From the NCBI RefSeq assembly GCF_019931755.1, contig NZ_CP082918.1:414001-478000 (forward strand): a stretch of DNA of 64,000 nucleotides, written 5' to 3'. The position numbers and the translations under genes are program-made. The notes under the pieces are model-generated. The model worked only from the letters and a program-made list of their open reading frames with translations. It made no database searches and had not been told where the DNA came from. Below are positions 20,620-29,510 of this stretch, in pieces (position 1 is the first letter of the stretch; every line of letters starts with the position of its first letter). Source of the DNA: Sutcliffiella horikoshii. Lineage in GTDB: Bacteria > Bacillota > Bacilli > Bacillales > Bacillaceae_I.

Positions 20620-21702
20620 ATGTTAGTTACCATAGCTGTCATCGTTGGTCTGTTTTTCGCCATGAATATCGGGGCGAGCGGTGCGGCAGCATCCATGGGA
20701 ATTGCCTATGGTGCAGGAGTTGTAAAAAGGAATGTGGCTTTGGTGCTATGTGGGATTGCGGTGTTCTTTGGAGCGTGGCTCGGCGGCGGAGAGGTCGTCA
20801 AGACAATGGGGAGCGGAATTGTGCCACAGAGTACCTTTACGGTGGCCATCGCCCTGATTGTCATCGCATCTGCGGCCCTATCTTTATTTTTAGCAAATGT
20901 GTTCGGCATCCCGCTTTCCACCAGTGAAGTGACCGTCGGTGCGGTTGTCGGAGCCGGAATTGTCTATCAATCCGTGTTTGTCGGAAAGCTCGCCTGGATT
21001 GTTTCGTTCTGGCTGCTGACACCGGTTCTGGCGTTTTTGTTAGCAATCGGGGCAACCTGGGTGTTGAAAAATAGAGTGGTTGATAGATGGGTTAAGTCGT
21101 CAAGGGCCGTTCCAATCTTGTCGGTGCTGGTCGTGGTGATGGGAGTGTTTGAAGCATTTTCCGCGGGGATGAACAATGTTGCCAATGCGGTGGGACCGCT
21201 TGTCGGAGCAGGGATTATGAACACTGGGCAGGGAATTCTGTGGGGAGGATTGTTTGTAGCTTTGGGCGCGCTATTGCTTGGCCAACGTGTCATGGAAACG
21301 AATGGCAAGAAGATTACAAAGCTGCGGCTGGAGGAAGGATGCGTCATTTCGGGCACGGGAGCCGGAATCGTCACGGTTGCCTCGGTGTTTGGCATTCCCG
21401 TGCCACTGACACAAATTACGACGTCTTCGATTATCGGGATTGGTTTTGTGAAGCAGGGGCGATCTGTTTTGCAAAAGGACATCGTCGTACAGCTGTTAGT
21501 TGTGTGGGTGGTGTCTCCGGTGTTATCGATGGTACTTTCCTACACGCTGATTCAGCTGTTGATTGAGCAAAATGTGTATCCGGTGATTGCGATGATCGGA
21601 GTGCTGGTATCGGTGTTCGGGGTGAAGTTTTTGATGCAGCGGTCGGGAGGAACTGGTTCTGGTTCCGGTGCGGCGGTGGTTTCGGCTGGGAGTGAGGAGT
21701 GA
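20620..21702 (+). CDS. cysP: Sulfate permease CysP (PiT family)
   Basis: Inorganic phosphate transporter-like sulfate importer, 360 residues, about ten membrane segments, with the two inverted PiT repeats (starting near FFAMNIGASGAAAS and FEAFSAGMNNVANAV). Strong GAAGGAGG before the ATG. B. subtilis CysP, in the same operon position, transports sulfate. Codon use is noticeably G/T-rich compared with the A/C-rich sat gene that follows. Confidence 0.93.
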   Translation: MLVTIAVIVGLFFAMNIGASGAAASMGIAYGAGVVKRNVALVLCGIAVFFGAWLGGGEVVKTMGSGIVPQSTFTVAIALIVIASAALSLFLANVFGIPLSTSEVTVGAVVGAGIVYQSVFVGKLAWIVSFWLLTPVLAFLLAIGATWVLKNRVVDRWVKSSRAVPILSVLVVVMGVFEAFSAGMNNVANAVGPLVGAGIMNTGQGILWGGLFVALGALLLGQRVMETNGKKITKLRLEEGCVISGTGAGIVTVASVFGIPVPLTQITTSSIIGIGFVKQGRSVLQKDIVVQLLVVWVVSPVLSMVLSYTLIQLLIEQNVYPVIAMIGVLVSVFGVKFLMQRSGGTGSGSGAAVVSAGSEE

Positions 21703-21798
21703 CGGGGGATATTAAATTAGTTGACCGAACGATTTCAAATCACTAAAAAAACATAGATTTTAACCAAAAAATCCACAAAAAAGCGAGGTAAACAAACA

Positions 21799-22950
21799 AT
21801 GACTCTACCAAAACCACACGGCGGCACACTGGTGCAGGCCTACCAACCAAACTATGACACAACAAATCTTACAAAAGAAATCGAAATAGACGCGATCGCA
21901 CTTAGCGACCTGGAACTCATCGGAGTCGGACTCTTCAGTCCGCTCACAGGATTCCTCACAAAATCCGACTACGAATCTGTCGTTGAAAACCTGCGACTGG
22001 CAAACGGCACCATCTGGGCGGTTCCTGTCACGCTGCCAGTTACCAAAGAAGTGGCAAAAAACCTAACAAAAGGGGAGACCTACAAGTTGACCCATCAGCA
22101 AACCACTTACGGGGTCATCACGGTAAAGGAATGGTATGAGCCGGATCTTCACAAAGAGGCGCGCGAAGTCTATAAAACGGAAGAGCTTGCACACCCCGGG
22201 GTCAAACGTCTATTCGAAAGGGGCGACATTTACGTCGCGGGGAAAGTCAAACTAACGAAAAAACCAAACAAAGGTGTAGCCCAGGATGTCTGGCTCGAAC
22301 CGAAAGAAACGCGTGAACTTTTCCAACAAAAAGGATGGAAAACGGTCGTTGGCTTCCAAACGAGAAATCCTGTCCACCGCGCTCATGAATACATTCAAAA
22401 AGCTGCGCTTGAAACGGTGGATGGACTATTCCTCAATCCACTGGTGGGAGAGACAAAATCGGATGATATTCCGGCGGATGTCCGCCTTAGAAGTTACCGC
22501 GTACTCTTAGAAAACTACTATCCAAGAGACCGTGTCCAGCTTGCAGTCTATCCAGCCGCCATGCGCTATGCCGGTCCGAGGGAAGCGATTTTTCACGCCA
22601 TCGCGAGAAAGAATTTTGGCTGCACTCACTTCATTGTCGGGCGCGATCACGCGGGGGTTGGTGACTATTACGGAACCTATGATGCGCAACATATCTTCCT
22701 TCAGTTCACAGAAGAGGAGCTTGGCATCAAGCCATTATTTTTCGAGCATAGCTTTTATTGCAATAAATGCGAGGGCATGGCCTCTGATAAAACATGCCCG
22801 CATCCTAAGGAAGACAGGGTTATTTTATCCGGGACGAAGGTGAGGGAACTGCTGCGAGCTGGGGAGTTACCACCGTCCACCTTCAGCCGAAAAGAAGTCA
22901 TCGAAGTCTTGATTGACGGGCTAAAGCAACAAAAAACAGCTGCTGTATAA
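21799..22950 (+). CDS. sat: Sulfate adenylyltransferase
   Basis: ATP sulfurylase that makes adenylyl sulfate (APS) from sulfate and ATP. 383 residues. Nucleotide-binding signature [11 protein letters not shown] and GRDHAGVG are both intact, and the C-terminal [15 protein letters not shown] cysteine cluster is typical of this bacterial Sat type. AGCGAGGTAA precedes the ATG after a 96-nt gap that may hold a weak internal promoter (TTGACC at 21720). Cytosolic; acts between CysP and CysC/CysH. Confidence 0.96.
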   Translation: MTLPKPHGGTLVQAYQPNYDTTNLTKEIEIDAIALSDLELIGVGLFSPLTGFLTKSDYESVVENLRLANGTIWAVPVTLPVTKEVAKNLTKGETYKLTHQQTTYGVITVKEWYEPDLHKEAREVYKTEELAHPGVKRLFERGDIYVAGKVKLTKKPNKGVAQDVWLEPKETRELFQQKGWKTVVGFQTRNPVHRAHEYIQKAALETVDGLFLNPLVGETKSDDIPADVRLRSYRVLLENYYPRDRVQLAVYPAAMRYAGPREAIFHAIARKNFGCTHFIVGRDHAGVGDYYGTYDAQHIFLQFTEEELGIKPLFFEHSFYCNKCEGMASDKTCPHPKEDRVILSGTKVRELLRAGELPPSTFSRKEVIEVLIDGLKQQKTAAV

Positions 22951-22965
22951 AGGGGGAAATGAAAA

Positions 22966-23568
22966 TTGAGTACAAAAGCAACCAACATCACTTGGCATGA
23001 ACAGGCCATCACTAAAGAGGAGCGCCGTGCACAAAACGGGCATGGCAGCTGCGTCCTCTGGTTCACCGGGCTATCGGGATCCGGTAAATCTACCATCGCG
23101 AACGCCGTGTCTACAGAATTATACCGCCAAAGCATTAATGAGTATGTGTTGGACGGTGACAATGTCCGTCACGGACTCAACAAGGATCTTGGTTTTTCGG
23201 AAAAGGACCGCAACGAAAACATCCGACGCATTGGGGAAGTGGCAAAATTGTTTGTCGACAGTGGAAAGATTGTCACCACCGCGTTTATCTCGCCGTTCCA
23301 GAACGACAGGGATCAGGTTAGGGCTCTTTTCGAGGAAGGTGAATTCATCGAAGTGTTCGTGGACTGTCCGTTAGAAGAATGTGAAAAGAGAGATCCGAAA
23401 CAATTGTACAAAAAAGCTAGGCGAGGAGAGATAAAGGATTTCACCGGCATTGATTCACCTTACGAGAAGCCGCCACAAGCTGAAATCACGATTGCATCCG
23501 GCACACAGACGGTGGAGGAAGCGGTCAGCAAGATACTTCAATACTTAAGAAACCAAAAAATCATTTAA
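22966..23568 (+). CDS. cysC: Adenylyl-sulfate kinase
   Basis: Phosphorylates APS to PAPS. 200 residues. Walker [10 protein letters not shown] (35-43), [20 protein letters not shown] and FISPF are the family motifs. The start is TTG 22966 after AGGGGGAA; the ATG a few bases upstream is out of frame. Sixteen nt separate it from the sulfite reductase gene. Confidence 0.95.
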   Translation: MSTKATNITWHEQAITKEERRAQNGHGSCVLWFTGLSGSGKSTIANAVSTELYRQSINEYVLDGDNVRHGLNKDLGFSEKDRNENIRRIGEVAKLFVDSGKIVTTAFISPFQNDRDQVRALFEEGEFIEVFVDCPLEECEKRDPKQLYKKARRGEIKDFTGIDSPYEKPPQAEITIASGTQTVEEAVSKILQYLRNQKII

Positions 23569-23583
23569 AAGGGGGCTGTACTT

Positions 23584-25215
23584 ATGGCATACGTTAAACA
23601 CTGGGCCGACAACGAAAAGATCAACAAGACAGAGAAAGCAAAACTGGAGAAGGATGGCTTGCGGATTCTCGATGATATTCCGCATTACGCAAAGAATGGA
23701 TTCGAATCTATCCCTAAGGAACAATGGGACCTGTTCAAGTGGGCAGGGCTTTATCTGCAACGTCCGAAAGAAGATGGATACTTCATGATGAGGGTCAATG
23801 TTCCGTCTGGCATCCTCACCAAGCCTCAGGTGGAAACGCTCGCAGGCATCGCGCGCGATTATGGCCGTGGCGTTTTTGACATCACCACACGGCAGGCGAT
23901 TCAATTTCACTGGCTCGAAATCGAGCAGATCCCGGACATTTTCAACCGTCTCGATGCAGTGGGACTTTCGAGTGCAGGGGCGTGCGGAGACATCACCCGG
24001 ACCATTGTAGGCAATCCGATTGCAGGCTTAGATCCTGACGAGCTTTTTGACACAACGGCGATTGTAAAAGAGGTCTATGATTTCTTTCAGAAGAATGAGG
24101 ACTTCTCCAACTTGCCGCGAAAATACAAAATGTCCATCAGTGCCAATACGAAAAATGCATCCAACGCCGAAATCAACTGTGTTTCATTTACACCTGCGAC
24201 AAAAACGATAGATGGTGTCACAAAAAGTGGCTTCCACCTGAAAGTCGGCGGCGGGCTTTCCTCCAGACCGTTTCTGGCTGAGACCATCGATGTGTTTGTG
24301 GAACCGGAACGAACGCTTGAAGTCGCGATTGCTGTCACGACAATTTTCCGTGATTTTGGATACCGGGAAAAGCGACATCTTGCACGCTTGAAATTTTTAA
24401 TAGCCGATTGGGGACCGGAAAAGTTCAAGGAGAAGCTGCTAGAGTACACCGGTCCGCTACCCTCCAAAGGCGATGAGCCAAAAGAGGAGTGGAATGCTGG
24501 TTACTTTTACGGAATCCATGACCAAAAGCAAGATGGCTTGAAGTTCCTCGGCTTCAATGTACCGGTCGGGCGCTTGGATTCGGAAGAAGTTTTCGAGCTT
24601 GCGAGAATTTCAGGAAAGTACGGAAACGGGGAAATCAGAACCTGTAACTCTCAGAATCTCATCATTCCGAACATCCCGGCTGAAAACGTGGAAGCACTCT
24701 TGAAAGAACCGATTTTTGAGCGCATCTCCATTAATCCGAACTCTTTTCTCGGGCATGCGGTTTCTTGCACTGGTATCGAGTACTGCAACCTGGCATTGGT
24801 GGAAACGAAGGAACGTATGCGACTTATCGCAGAGGAACTTGATCAGCGCATCAGCTTGGATGTCCCGATCCGCACGCATATGGTCGGTTGCCCGAATTCC
24901 TGCGGTCAGCGCCAGATTGCCGACATTGGCCTTCAGGGGATGAAGATGCGAAATGAGCAAAAAGAGATGGTCGAAGCCTATGAGATATATGTTGGCGGGA
25001 CCTTGAATAAAGGTGGCAAGTTCAATGAGAAGCTGAAGGGGAAAGTGGCGGCAGAGGAATTGACGGATGTCCTTGAGGAGCTATTAATCTACTTCCGCGA
25101 CCAGAAAACAAAAGGGGAATCCTTCTTCGATTTTGTTGGACGCGTGGGAGTCTCTACTTTGCAGGGCGTGTTAGATACTATTTTAGGAAAAGAAACCGAT
25201 GGCGTATCTATATAG
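23584..25215 (+). CDS. Siroheme [4Fe-4S] nitrite/sulfite reductase, ferredoxin type
   Basis: 543-residue single-chain assimilatory reductase, expected here to take sulfite to sulfide with six electrons. Two ferredoxin-like half domains (YFMMRVNVPSGILT; DITTRQAIQFHW) and two siroheme/iron-sulfur domains. The cluster ligands are Cys395 and Cys401 (CTGIEYC) and Cys436 and Cys440 (CPNSC). B. subtilis uses the two-subunit CysJI at another locus, so a one-subunit enzyme inside the cys operon is a different solution. Nitrite as substrate cannot be excluded by motif, but the operon argues for sulfite. The 3' end overlaps the next gene by 17 nt. Confidence 0.92.
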   Translation: MAYVKHWADNEKINKTEKAKLEKDGLRILDDIPHYAKNGFESIPKEQWDLFKWAGLYLQRPKEDGYFMMRVNVPSGILTKPQVETLAGIARDYGRGVFDITTRQAIQFHWLEIEQIPDIFNRLDAVGLSSAGACGDITRTIVGNPIAGLDPDELFDTTAIVKEVYDFFQKNEDFSNLPRKYKMSISANTKNASNAEINCVSFTPATKTIDGVTKSGFHLKVGGGLSSRPFLAETIDVFVEPERTLEVAIAVTTIFRDFGYREKRHLARLKFLIADWGPEKFKEKLLEYTGPLPSKGDEPKEEWNAGYFYGIHDQKQDGLKFLGFNVPVGRLDSEEVFELARISGKYGNGEIRTCNSQNLIIPNIPAENVEALLKEPIFERISINPNSFLGHAVSCTGIEYCNLALVETKERMRLIAEELDQRISLDVPIRTHMVGCPNSCGQRQIADIGLQGMKMRNEQKEMVEAYEIYVGGTLNKGGKFNEKLKGKVAAEELTDVLEELLIYFRDQKTKGESFFDFVGRVGVSTLQGVLDTILGKETDGVSI

Positions 25216-25417
25216 ATTTGATGTAACGATAGAGGCCAAGGAAATTGTATCCGTCATCTTTGCCGAGAACGATGAAGCAGCTTTTGAGCACCTTGATGTG
25301 GAGCTTGAGAAATTTTATCTGAAAGAGCCTGAAGTGAAAGAAGTTATTTTGCGGGAGAAAAAGCGCCTTGGAAAAAAGAGTGGCTATATTTTAGATCCAG
25401 AAGAGAAAGGGTGGTAG
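25199..25417 (+). CDS. Small DUF3906-type protein
   Basis: 72 residues, highly charged, beginning MAYLYRFDVTIEAKEIVSVI and ending in a Lys/Gly tail. I place it in the DUF3906 group of small proteins found in cys operons of Bacillaceae; its function is unknown. It overlaps the reductase gene by 17 nt, so translation is probably coupled. One guess from position is that it assists reductase assembly or electron delivery, with no motif to prove it. Confidence 0.7.
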   Translation: MAYLYRFDVTIEAKEIVSVIFAENDEAAFEHLDVELEKFYLKEPEVKEVILREKKRLGKKSGYILDPEEKGW

Positions 25418-25420
25418 CGC

Positions 25421-26197
25421 ATGACCGGAAAAGTATATTTGGTGGGAGCAGGTCCCGGGGATCCCGATTTGATTACAGTGAAGGGGTTGCGCCTACTCGA
25501 GCAGGCGGATGTCATCCTTTATGACCGCCTGGTGAACCCCGAACTACTAAACTATGCAAAAAAAGAGGCGCAGCTTGTCTACTGCGGGAAGCTGCCTCAT
25601 TACCATACGATGAAGCAAGAGACTATCAATCATTTTCTCGTAAAATATGCGAAAAAAGGTTTGCAGGTCGTGCGTTTGAAGGGGGGCGACCCGTTTGTTT
25701 TCGGACGTGGCGGCGAGGAGGCAGAGGAATGCTTTAAACAGGATGTTCCTTTTGAAGTCATCCCGGGAATAACCGCTGGGATTGGAGCGGCTGCTTACGC
25801 CGGCATTCCTGTCACCCACAGGACCTTGAGCAAAAGTTTCGCATTTGTCACCGGTCACCAGGCAGGCGACAAGGAAGCCGAGCATCAATGGGCAAATCTC
25901 GCACATGCGGTGGATACGATCTGTGTGTACATGGGGGTTTCCCAGCTGCCAAATATACTTAAACGTCTGCAGGAGAACGGGAAGTCTTCTAAAACACCGA
26001 TTGCCCTTGTCCATTGGGGAACGTTACAGGAGCAACGGACTGTCGTGGGAACACTTGCCAACATCGAGCGAAAAGTGAAGGATGCCAACATCTCCAATCC
26101 AAGCATGATTGTGATTGGGGAAGTGGTGAAGCTTCATGAAAAACTGCACTGGTTCGAGGAGGAGGTCGCGCCACACTTGCCGGTGGTGCACGGATAG
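25421..26197 (+). CDS. sumT: Uroporphyrinogen-III C-methyltransferase
   Basis: SAM-dependent enzyme adding two methyl groups to uroporphyrinogen III to give precorrin-2, the first siroheme step. 258 residues. Motifs VYLVGAGPGDPDLITVKG, DVILYDRLV, VVRLKGGDPFVFGRGGEE and VIPGITAG are canonical. The gene follows the sulfite reductase because that enzyme needs siroheme. Four nt after DUF3906. Confidence 0.97.
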   Translation: MTGKVYLVGAGPGDPDLITVKGLRLLEQADVILYDRLVNPELLNYAKKEAQLVYCGKLPHYHTMKQETINHFLVKYAKKGLQVVRLKGGDPFVFGRGGEEAEECFKQDVPFEVIPGITAGIGAAAYAGIPVTHRTLSKSFAFVTGHQAGDKEAEHQWANLAHAVDTICVYMGVSQLPNILKRLQENGKSSKTPIALVHWGTLQEQRTVVGTLANIERKVKDANISNPSMIVIGEVVKLHEKLHWFEEEVAPHLPVVHG

Positions 26198-26212
26198 AAG
26201 GGAGCGGGTTTT

Positions 26213-26971
26213 GTGACGAAAGCCATTTTATATGTAGGGCACGGAACGCGGTCGAAAAAAGGATCGGAGGAAGCGAAAGAATTTTTGGGGCGGGTCATTG
26301 GTAGAGTGGATGCACCAATTCAGGAAATTAGTTTTCTTGAACTGACGGAGCCGTTTATCCCGGAAGGATTCGAACGTTGTGTGGAAAAAGGAGCAACCGA
26401 GATCACCGTCGTCCCCATCTTTCTTTTAACAGCAGGACATATAAAAGAGGACATTCCAGAAGCGCTCGCGCCACTGCGGGTGAAATATCCGGAGTTACGT
26501 GTGGAGATTGCCCCGGCCTTTGGGGTGCAGGAGCGGATTGTGGATGCGATAAGTGAATTGGTAGTGGCGACTGTTGGAAAGGTGGATGCTGCAGATTCTG
26601 TATTGTTGGTCGGCAGGGGGAGCAGTGATCCTGCTATTCATGAGGCTTTTTCCGATATAAAAAATGGCGTTGGTGAGCGGCTTGGTGTGTCGAGAGTAGA
26701 TGTCTGCTATTTGGCGGCCACCACACCATTATTCGCTGAGGGCATAGAGGAGATTAGTGTTGGTGCAGTGGGACGGGTGTTGGTGGTGCCTTATTTATTG
26801 TTCGCTGGTTTGTTGTTAAGTGAAGTCGAGCGGGAGGTCCGGAAGAGGCGAAGGTCCGGACAAGATATTTTGTTAATGGAGCCGTTGAGCCGTCACGGGG
26901 TAATCCAGGATATTGTGGTGGAGCGGGCTTTGGGGAAGGAGGATTGGAGAGTTGCAACCGTTAATCATTGA
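26213..26971 (+). CDS. sirB: Sirohydrochlorin ferrochelatase
   Basis: Inserts iron into sirohydrochlorin, the last siroheme step. 252 residues with a duplicated CbiX-like fold. The N-terminal VGHGTRSKKG carries the conserved metal-binding His10; VVPIFLLTAGHIKEDIP is a further family signature. GTG start after AGAAGGGAG. Its 3' end overlaps sirC by 20 nt. Confidence 0.92.
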   Translation: MTKAILYVGHGTRSKKGSEEAKEFLGRVIGRVDAPIQEISFLELTEPFIPEGFERCVEKGATEITVVPIFLLTAGHIKEDIPEALAPLRVKYPELRVEIAPAFGVQERIVDAISELVVATVGKVDAADSVLLVGRGSSDPAIHEAFSDIKNGVGERLGVSRVDVCYLAATTPLFAEGIEEISVGAVGRVLVVPYLLFAGLLLSEVEREVRKRRRSGQDILLMEPLSRHGVIQDIVVERALGKEDWRVATVNH

Positions 26972-27575
26972 TTTGAAAGGGAAGAAAGTTGTAATCGCAG
27001 GCGGTGGGAGAATTGCTGCGCGTAAAGCGAAGGTTTTGGATGCCGAGCAGGCGGACATCACGTTTATCGCACCTGAATTTTCGGAGGAAGTGCTGGAGTT
27101 GTCTGTGTTAAGAGGCTACCGGTTGGTGGAGCGAGGAGCGGTGGCAGGGGATTTTGCAGAGGCATTCTTGACCATTTTGGCTACGAACAACAGAGAGGTG
27201 AACGCCTCTTTAGTTCGCGGGTTGCATGAGTCACAGCTCGTTTGCGTGGTAGACGAGTCAGGGGAAGGTAACGTCACATTCCCGGCAACCGTGAGGCGTG
27301 GAAATCTGCAGATTGCCGTGACTTCTAACGGTTCCAGTCCCAAGCTGACCCGCAAATTGAAAAGAGAACTAGAGGAACAGTTTGATTTTTCCTGGATTTC
27401 TTATACTGAGTTTCTGGCGGAATATCGGGAGGTGGTGAAGCGGCTGCCGTTGTCTTTTGAAGAAAAAGGGGAGTTGTTGTGGGAGATATTGGAGGATAGG
27501 TATCGGTTGGATGAAGAGGCTAGGGGGGAGAAACTGGGGGAATTGTTGCGGTTGAAGGAAAGGTTAATATCATAG
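26952..27575 (+). CDS. sirC: Precorrin-2 dehydrogenase
   Basis: NAD-dependent oxidation of precorrin-2 to sirohydrochlorin. The start TTG 26952 is chosen because AAGGAGG (26936-26942) lies nine nt upstream inside sirB; it gives 207 residues beginning MQPLIIDLKGKKVVIAGGG. The Rossmann motif IAGGGRIAARKAKVL and NATNN-like ILATNNREVN are as in the family, with a C-terminal helical part longer than that of B. subtilis YlnF (162). Last gene of the operon. Confidence 0.9.
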   Translation: MQPLIIDLKGKKVVIAGGGRIAARKAKVLDAEQADITFIAPEFSEEVLELSVLRGYRLVERGAVAGDFAEAFLTILATNNREVNASLVRGLHESQLVCVVDESGEGNVTFPATVRRGNLQIAVTSNGSSPKLTRKLKRELEEQFDFSWISYTEFLAEYREVVKRLPLSFEEKGELLWEILEDRYRLDEEARGEKLGELLRLKERLIS

Positions 27576-27589
27576 CAGTTGGTGAAAGG

Positions 27590-27625
27590 CGTGCGTACTT
27601 GTCGGATTGTACGGGCGTTTTTTTT
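27590..27625 (+). terminator. Terminator of the sulfur operon
   Basis: Stem CGTGCGTAC / GTACGGGCG (one mismatch and one wobble) followed by T8. Confidence 0.75.
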
Positions 27626-27679
27626 GTGTGGACATACGTTTAAGAATCAAAAACCCACCCATACTAGTAAAATAATAGA

Positions 27680-27709
27680 TTGACAAATTTTCCAACAAAC
27701 CTATATAAT
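27680..27709 (+). promoter_or_regulatory. SigA promoter of the proS leader
   Basis: TTGACA (27680-27685), 18-bp spacer, TATAAT (27704-27709). Both boxes are consensus. Transcription begins just before the T-box leader. Confidence 0.85.
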
Positions 27710-27721
27710 CTTCTCAATATC

Positions 27722-27940
27722 AAACGTCGAAGAGGACCAGTAAAATGATTTTGTCTATCCAAGAGAGGGTGCCGAGTGGTGAGAGGCAGCCATAGATGAG
27801 CATTTGAACCTGCCTCAGAGTTCTGCATCAGAAACGGTGCAGCGGTTCAAAACCGTTACCATGAAAGAGAGTGAAGCTTTGCTTTGAATAAGGGTGGTAC
27901 CGCCAGAAATGGTCCCTTATTTATAGCGGGGCTTTTTTTA
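27722..27940 (+). promoter_or_regulatory. T-box leader for proS
   Basis: The T-box core AATAAGGGTGGTACCGC stands at 27887-27903. A stem I region starts after the promoter (GTCGAAGAGGACCAGTA...). A CCT codon at 27809-27811 (GAACCTG) is in the right place for a proline specifier. The competing terminator pairs AATAAGGG (27887-27894) with CCCTTATT (27914-27921), extended by GAAGC/GCTT arms, and ends in T7. Uncharged tRNA(Pro) should favour read-through into proS. Confidence 0.92.
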
Positions 27941-27957
27941 TTTAGCTGGAAAATGGG

Positions 27958-28041
27958 TTTGGCATCAACTCGCCTAATTTTGGCATGAACTCGGGCCATT
28001 TCCGCACGAACTCACTTCATTTCCGCACGAACTTTATAAAA
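27958..28041 (+). repeat. Phased array A: four 21-bp units (GCAYSAACTC family)
   Basis: Four consecutive units of exactly 21 bp start at 27958, 27979, 28000 and 28021. The conserved part of each is TTTGGCATSAACTC or TTCCGCACGAACTY, followed by seven variable bases. The array lies inside the transcribed leader, after the T-box terminator and before the proS ribosome site. The same unit family is at 39696-39800. Confidence 0.85.
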
Positions 28042-28055
28042 AGGAGCAAACTCAC

Positions 28056-29489
28056 ATGTCTAATAAAAATTTCGTAGAAAAAATCACCAAAATGGACGAA
28101 GACTTCGCGCAATGGTACACAGATGTTGTCACCAAAGCTGAACTTGTCGACTATTCCAGCGTTCGCGGCAGCATGATCATCCGCCCATACGGCTACGCAC
28201 TATGGGAAAACATCAAAGACGCGCTCGACAAACGGATCAAAGAAACCGGCCACGAAAATGTCTACATGCCACTGTTCATTCCAGAGAGCCTCCTCCAAAA
28301 GGAAAAGGACCACATCGAAGGCTTTGCACCGGAAGTGGCTTGGGTCACCCACGGCGGCGACGAAAAGCTCCAAGAACGCTTAGTCGTCCGTCCAACATCG
28401 GAAGTGCTTTTCGGCGAGCACTACAAAAATATCATCCATTCTTACCGCGACCTGCCAAAGCTTTACAACCAATGGGCAAACGTCGTTCGTTGGGAAAAGA
28501 CAACCAGACCGTTTCTGAGAACACTCGAATTCCTCTGGCAAGAAGGGCACACGTGTCACGAAACAGACGAACAGGCGCACGAGGAAACCGTAAAAATGCT
28601 CAATGTTTATGCGGAAATCTGTGAGGACATCTTGGCCATCCCTGTCATCAAAGGTCAGAAAACGGAAAAAGAAAAATTTGCTGGAGCCAAATACACCTAC
28701 ACGATTGAAAGCCTGATGCATGACGGGAAAGCATTGCAATCGGCCACCTCTCATCATCTCGGGGACGGTTTTGCCAAAGCATTCGGCATTCAATTCTTAA
28801 ACCGTGAAGGCAAGCAGGAATATGTTCAGCAAACTTCTTGGGGCTTCACTACCCGTATCATCGGAGCCATGATCATGGTCCACGGCGATGACCGAGGTCT
28901 TGTCGTACCTCCTAGAATTGCACCAACACAGGTCATGATTGTCCCAATCGCTCAGCACAAAGAGGGAGTCCTTGATTTTGCCTATGATTTAAAAGAAAAG
29001 CTAGCCACATCACTTCGCGTCGGGATTGACGCCAGCGACAAAAAGCCTGGCTGGAAGTTCAACGAGTACGAAATGAAGGGCATTCCACTAAGACTGGAAG
29101 CGGGCCCACGAGATATTGAACAACAGCAAGTTGTGCTTGTCCGCCGTGACACCGGGGACAAACTGATCACACCTATGGAAGGATTGGAAGCTAAAATCGT
29201 AGAAATCCTCGAAGACATCCAGAAAAACCTTTTAGAAAAAGCTCGTTCTCACCGTGAATCGAAAACGAGTGTGGCCACGACTTTCGAAGCCTTTAAAGAA
29301 CAAATTGAAGAAAAAGGCGGCTTCATCAAAGCGATGTGGTGTGGCGATCAAGCGTGCGAAGACAAGATAAAAGAAGAAACAAGCGCCACTTCCCGTTGTA
29401 TGCCTTTTGAACAAGAAAAGGTAGCAGAATCTTGTGTATGCTGCGGAAAAGAAGCGAAACATATGGTATATTGGGCTAAAGCATACTAG
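28056..29489 (+). CDS. proS: Prolyl-tRNA synthetase, short archaeal/eukaryotic-like form
   Basis: Class II synthetase charging tRNA(Pro). At 477 residues it lacks the ~180-residue editing insertion of the usual bacterial enzyme (~565 residues) and has the archaeal-like C-terminal zinc-binding-type segment ([11 protein letters not shown]...[18 protein letters not shown]). Class II motif 2 region [15 protein letters not shown] is intact. Some Bacillus species have this form as a second, T-box-controlled ProRS. Whether a long-form proS exists elsewhere cannot be seen here. AAAGGAG precedes the ATG. Confidence 0.95.
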   Translation: MSNKNFVEKITKMDEDFAQWYTDVVTKAELVDYSSVRGSMIIRPYGYALWENIKDALDKRIKETGHENVYMPLFIPESLLQKEKDHIEGFAPEVAWVTHGGDEKLQERLVVRPTSEVLFGEHYKNIIHSYRDLPKLYNQWANVVRWEKTTRPFLRTLEFLWQEGHTCHETDEQAHEETVKMLNVYAEICEDILAIPVIKGQKTEKEKFAGAKYTYTIESLMHDGKALQSATSHHLGDGFAKAFGIQFLNREGKQEYVQQTSWGFTTRIIGAMIMVHGDDRGLVVPPRIAPTQVMIVPIAQHKEGVLDFAYDLKEKLATSLRVGIDASDKKPGWKFNEYEMKGIPLRLEAGPRDIEQQQVVLVRRDTGDKLITPMEGLEAKIVEILEDIQKNLLEKARSHRESKTSVATTFEAFKEQIEEKGGFIKAMWCGDQACEDKIKEETSATSRCMPFEQEKVAESCVCCGKEAKHMVYWAKAY

Positions 29490-29510
29490 ACCGAGTAAGG
29501 GGAGAAAGCC

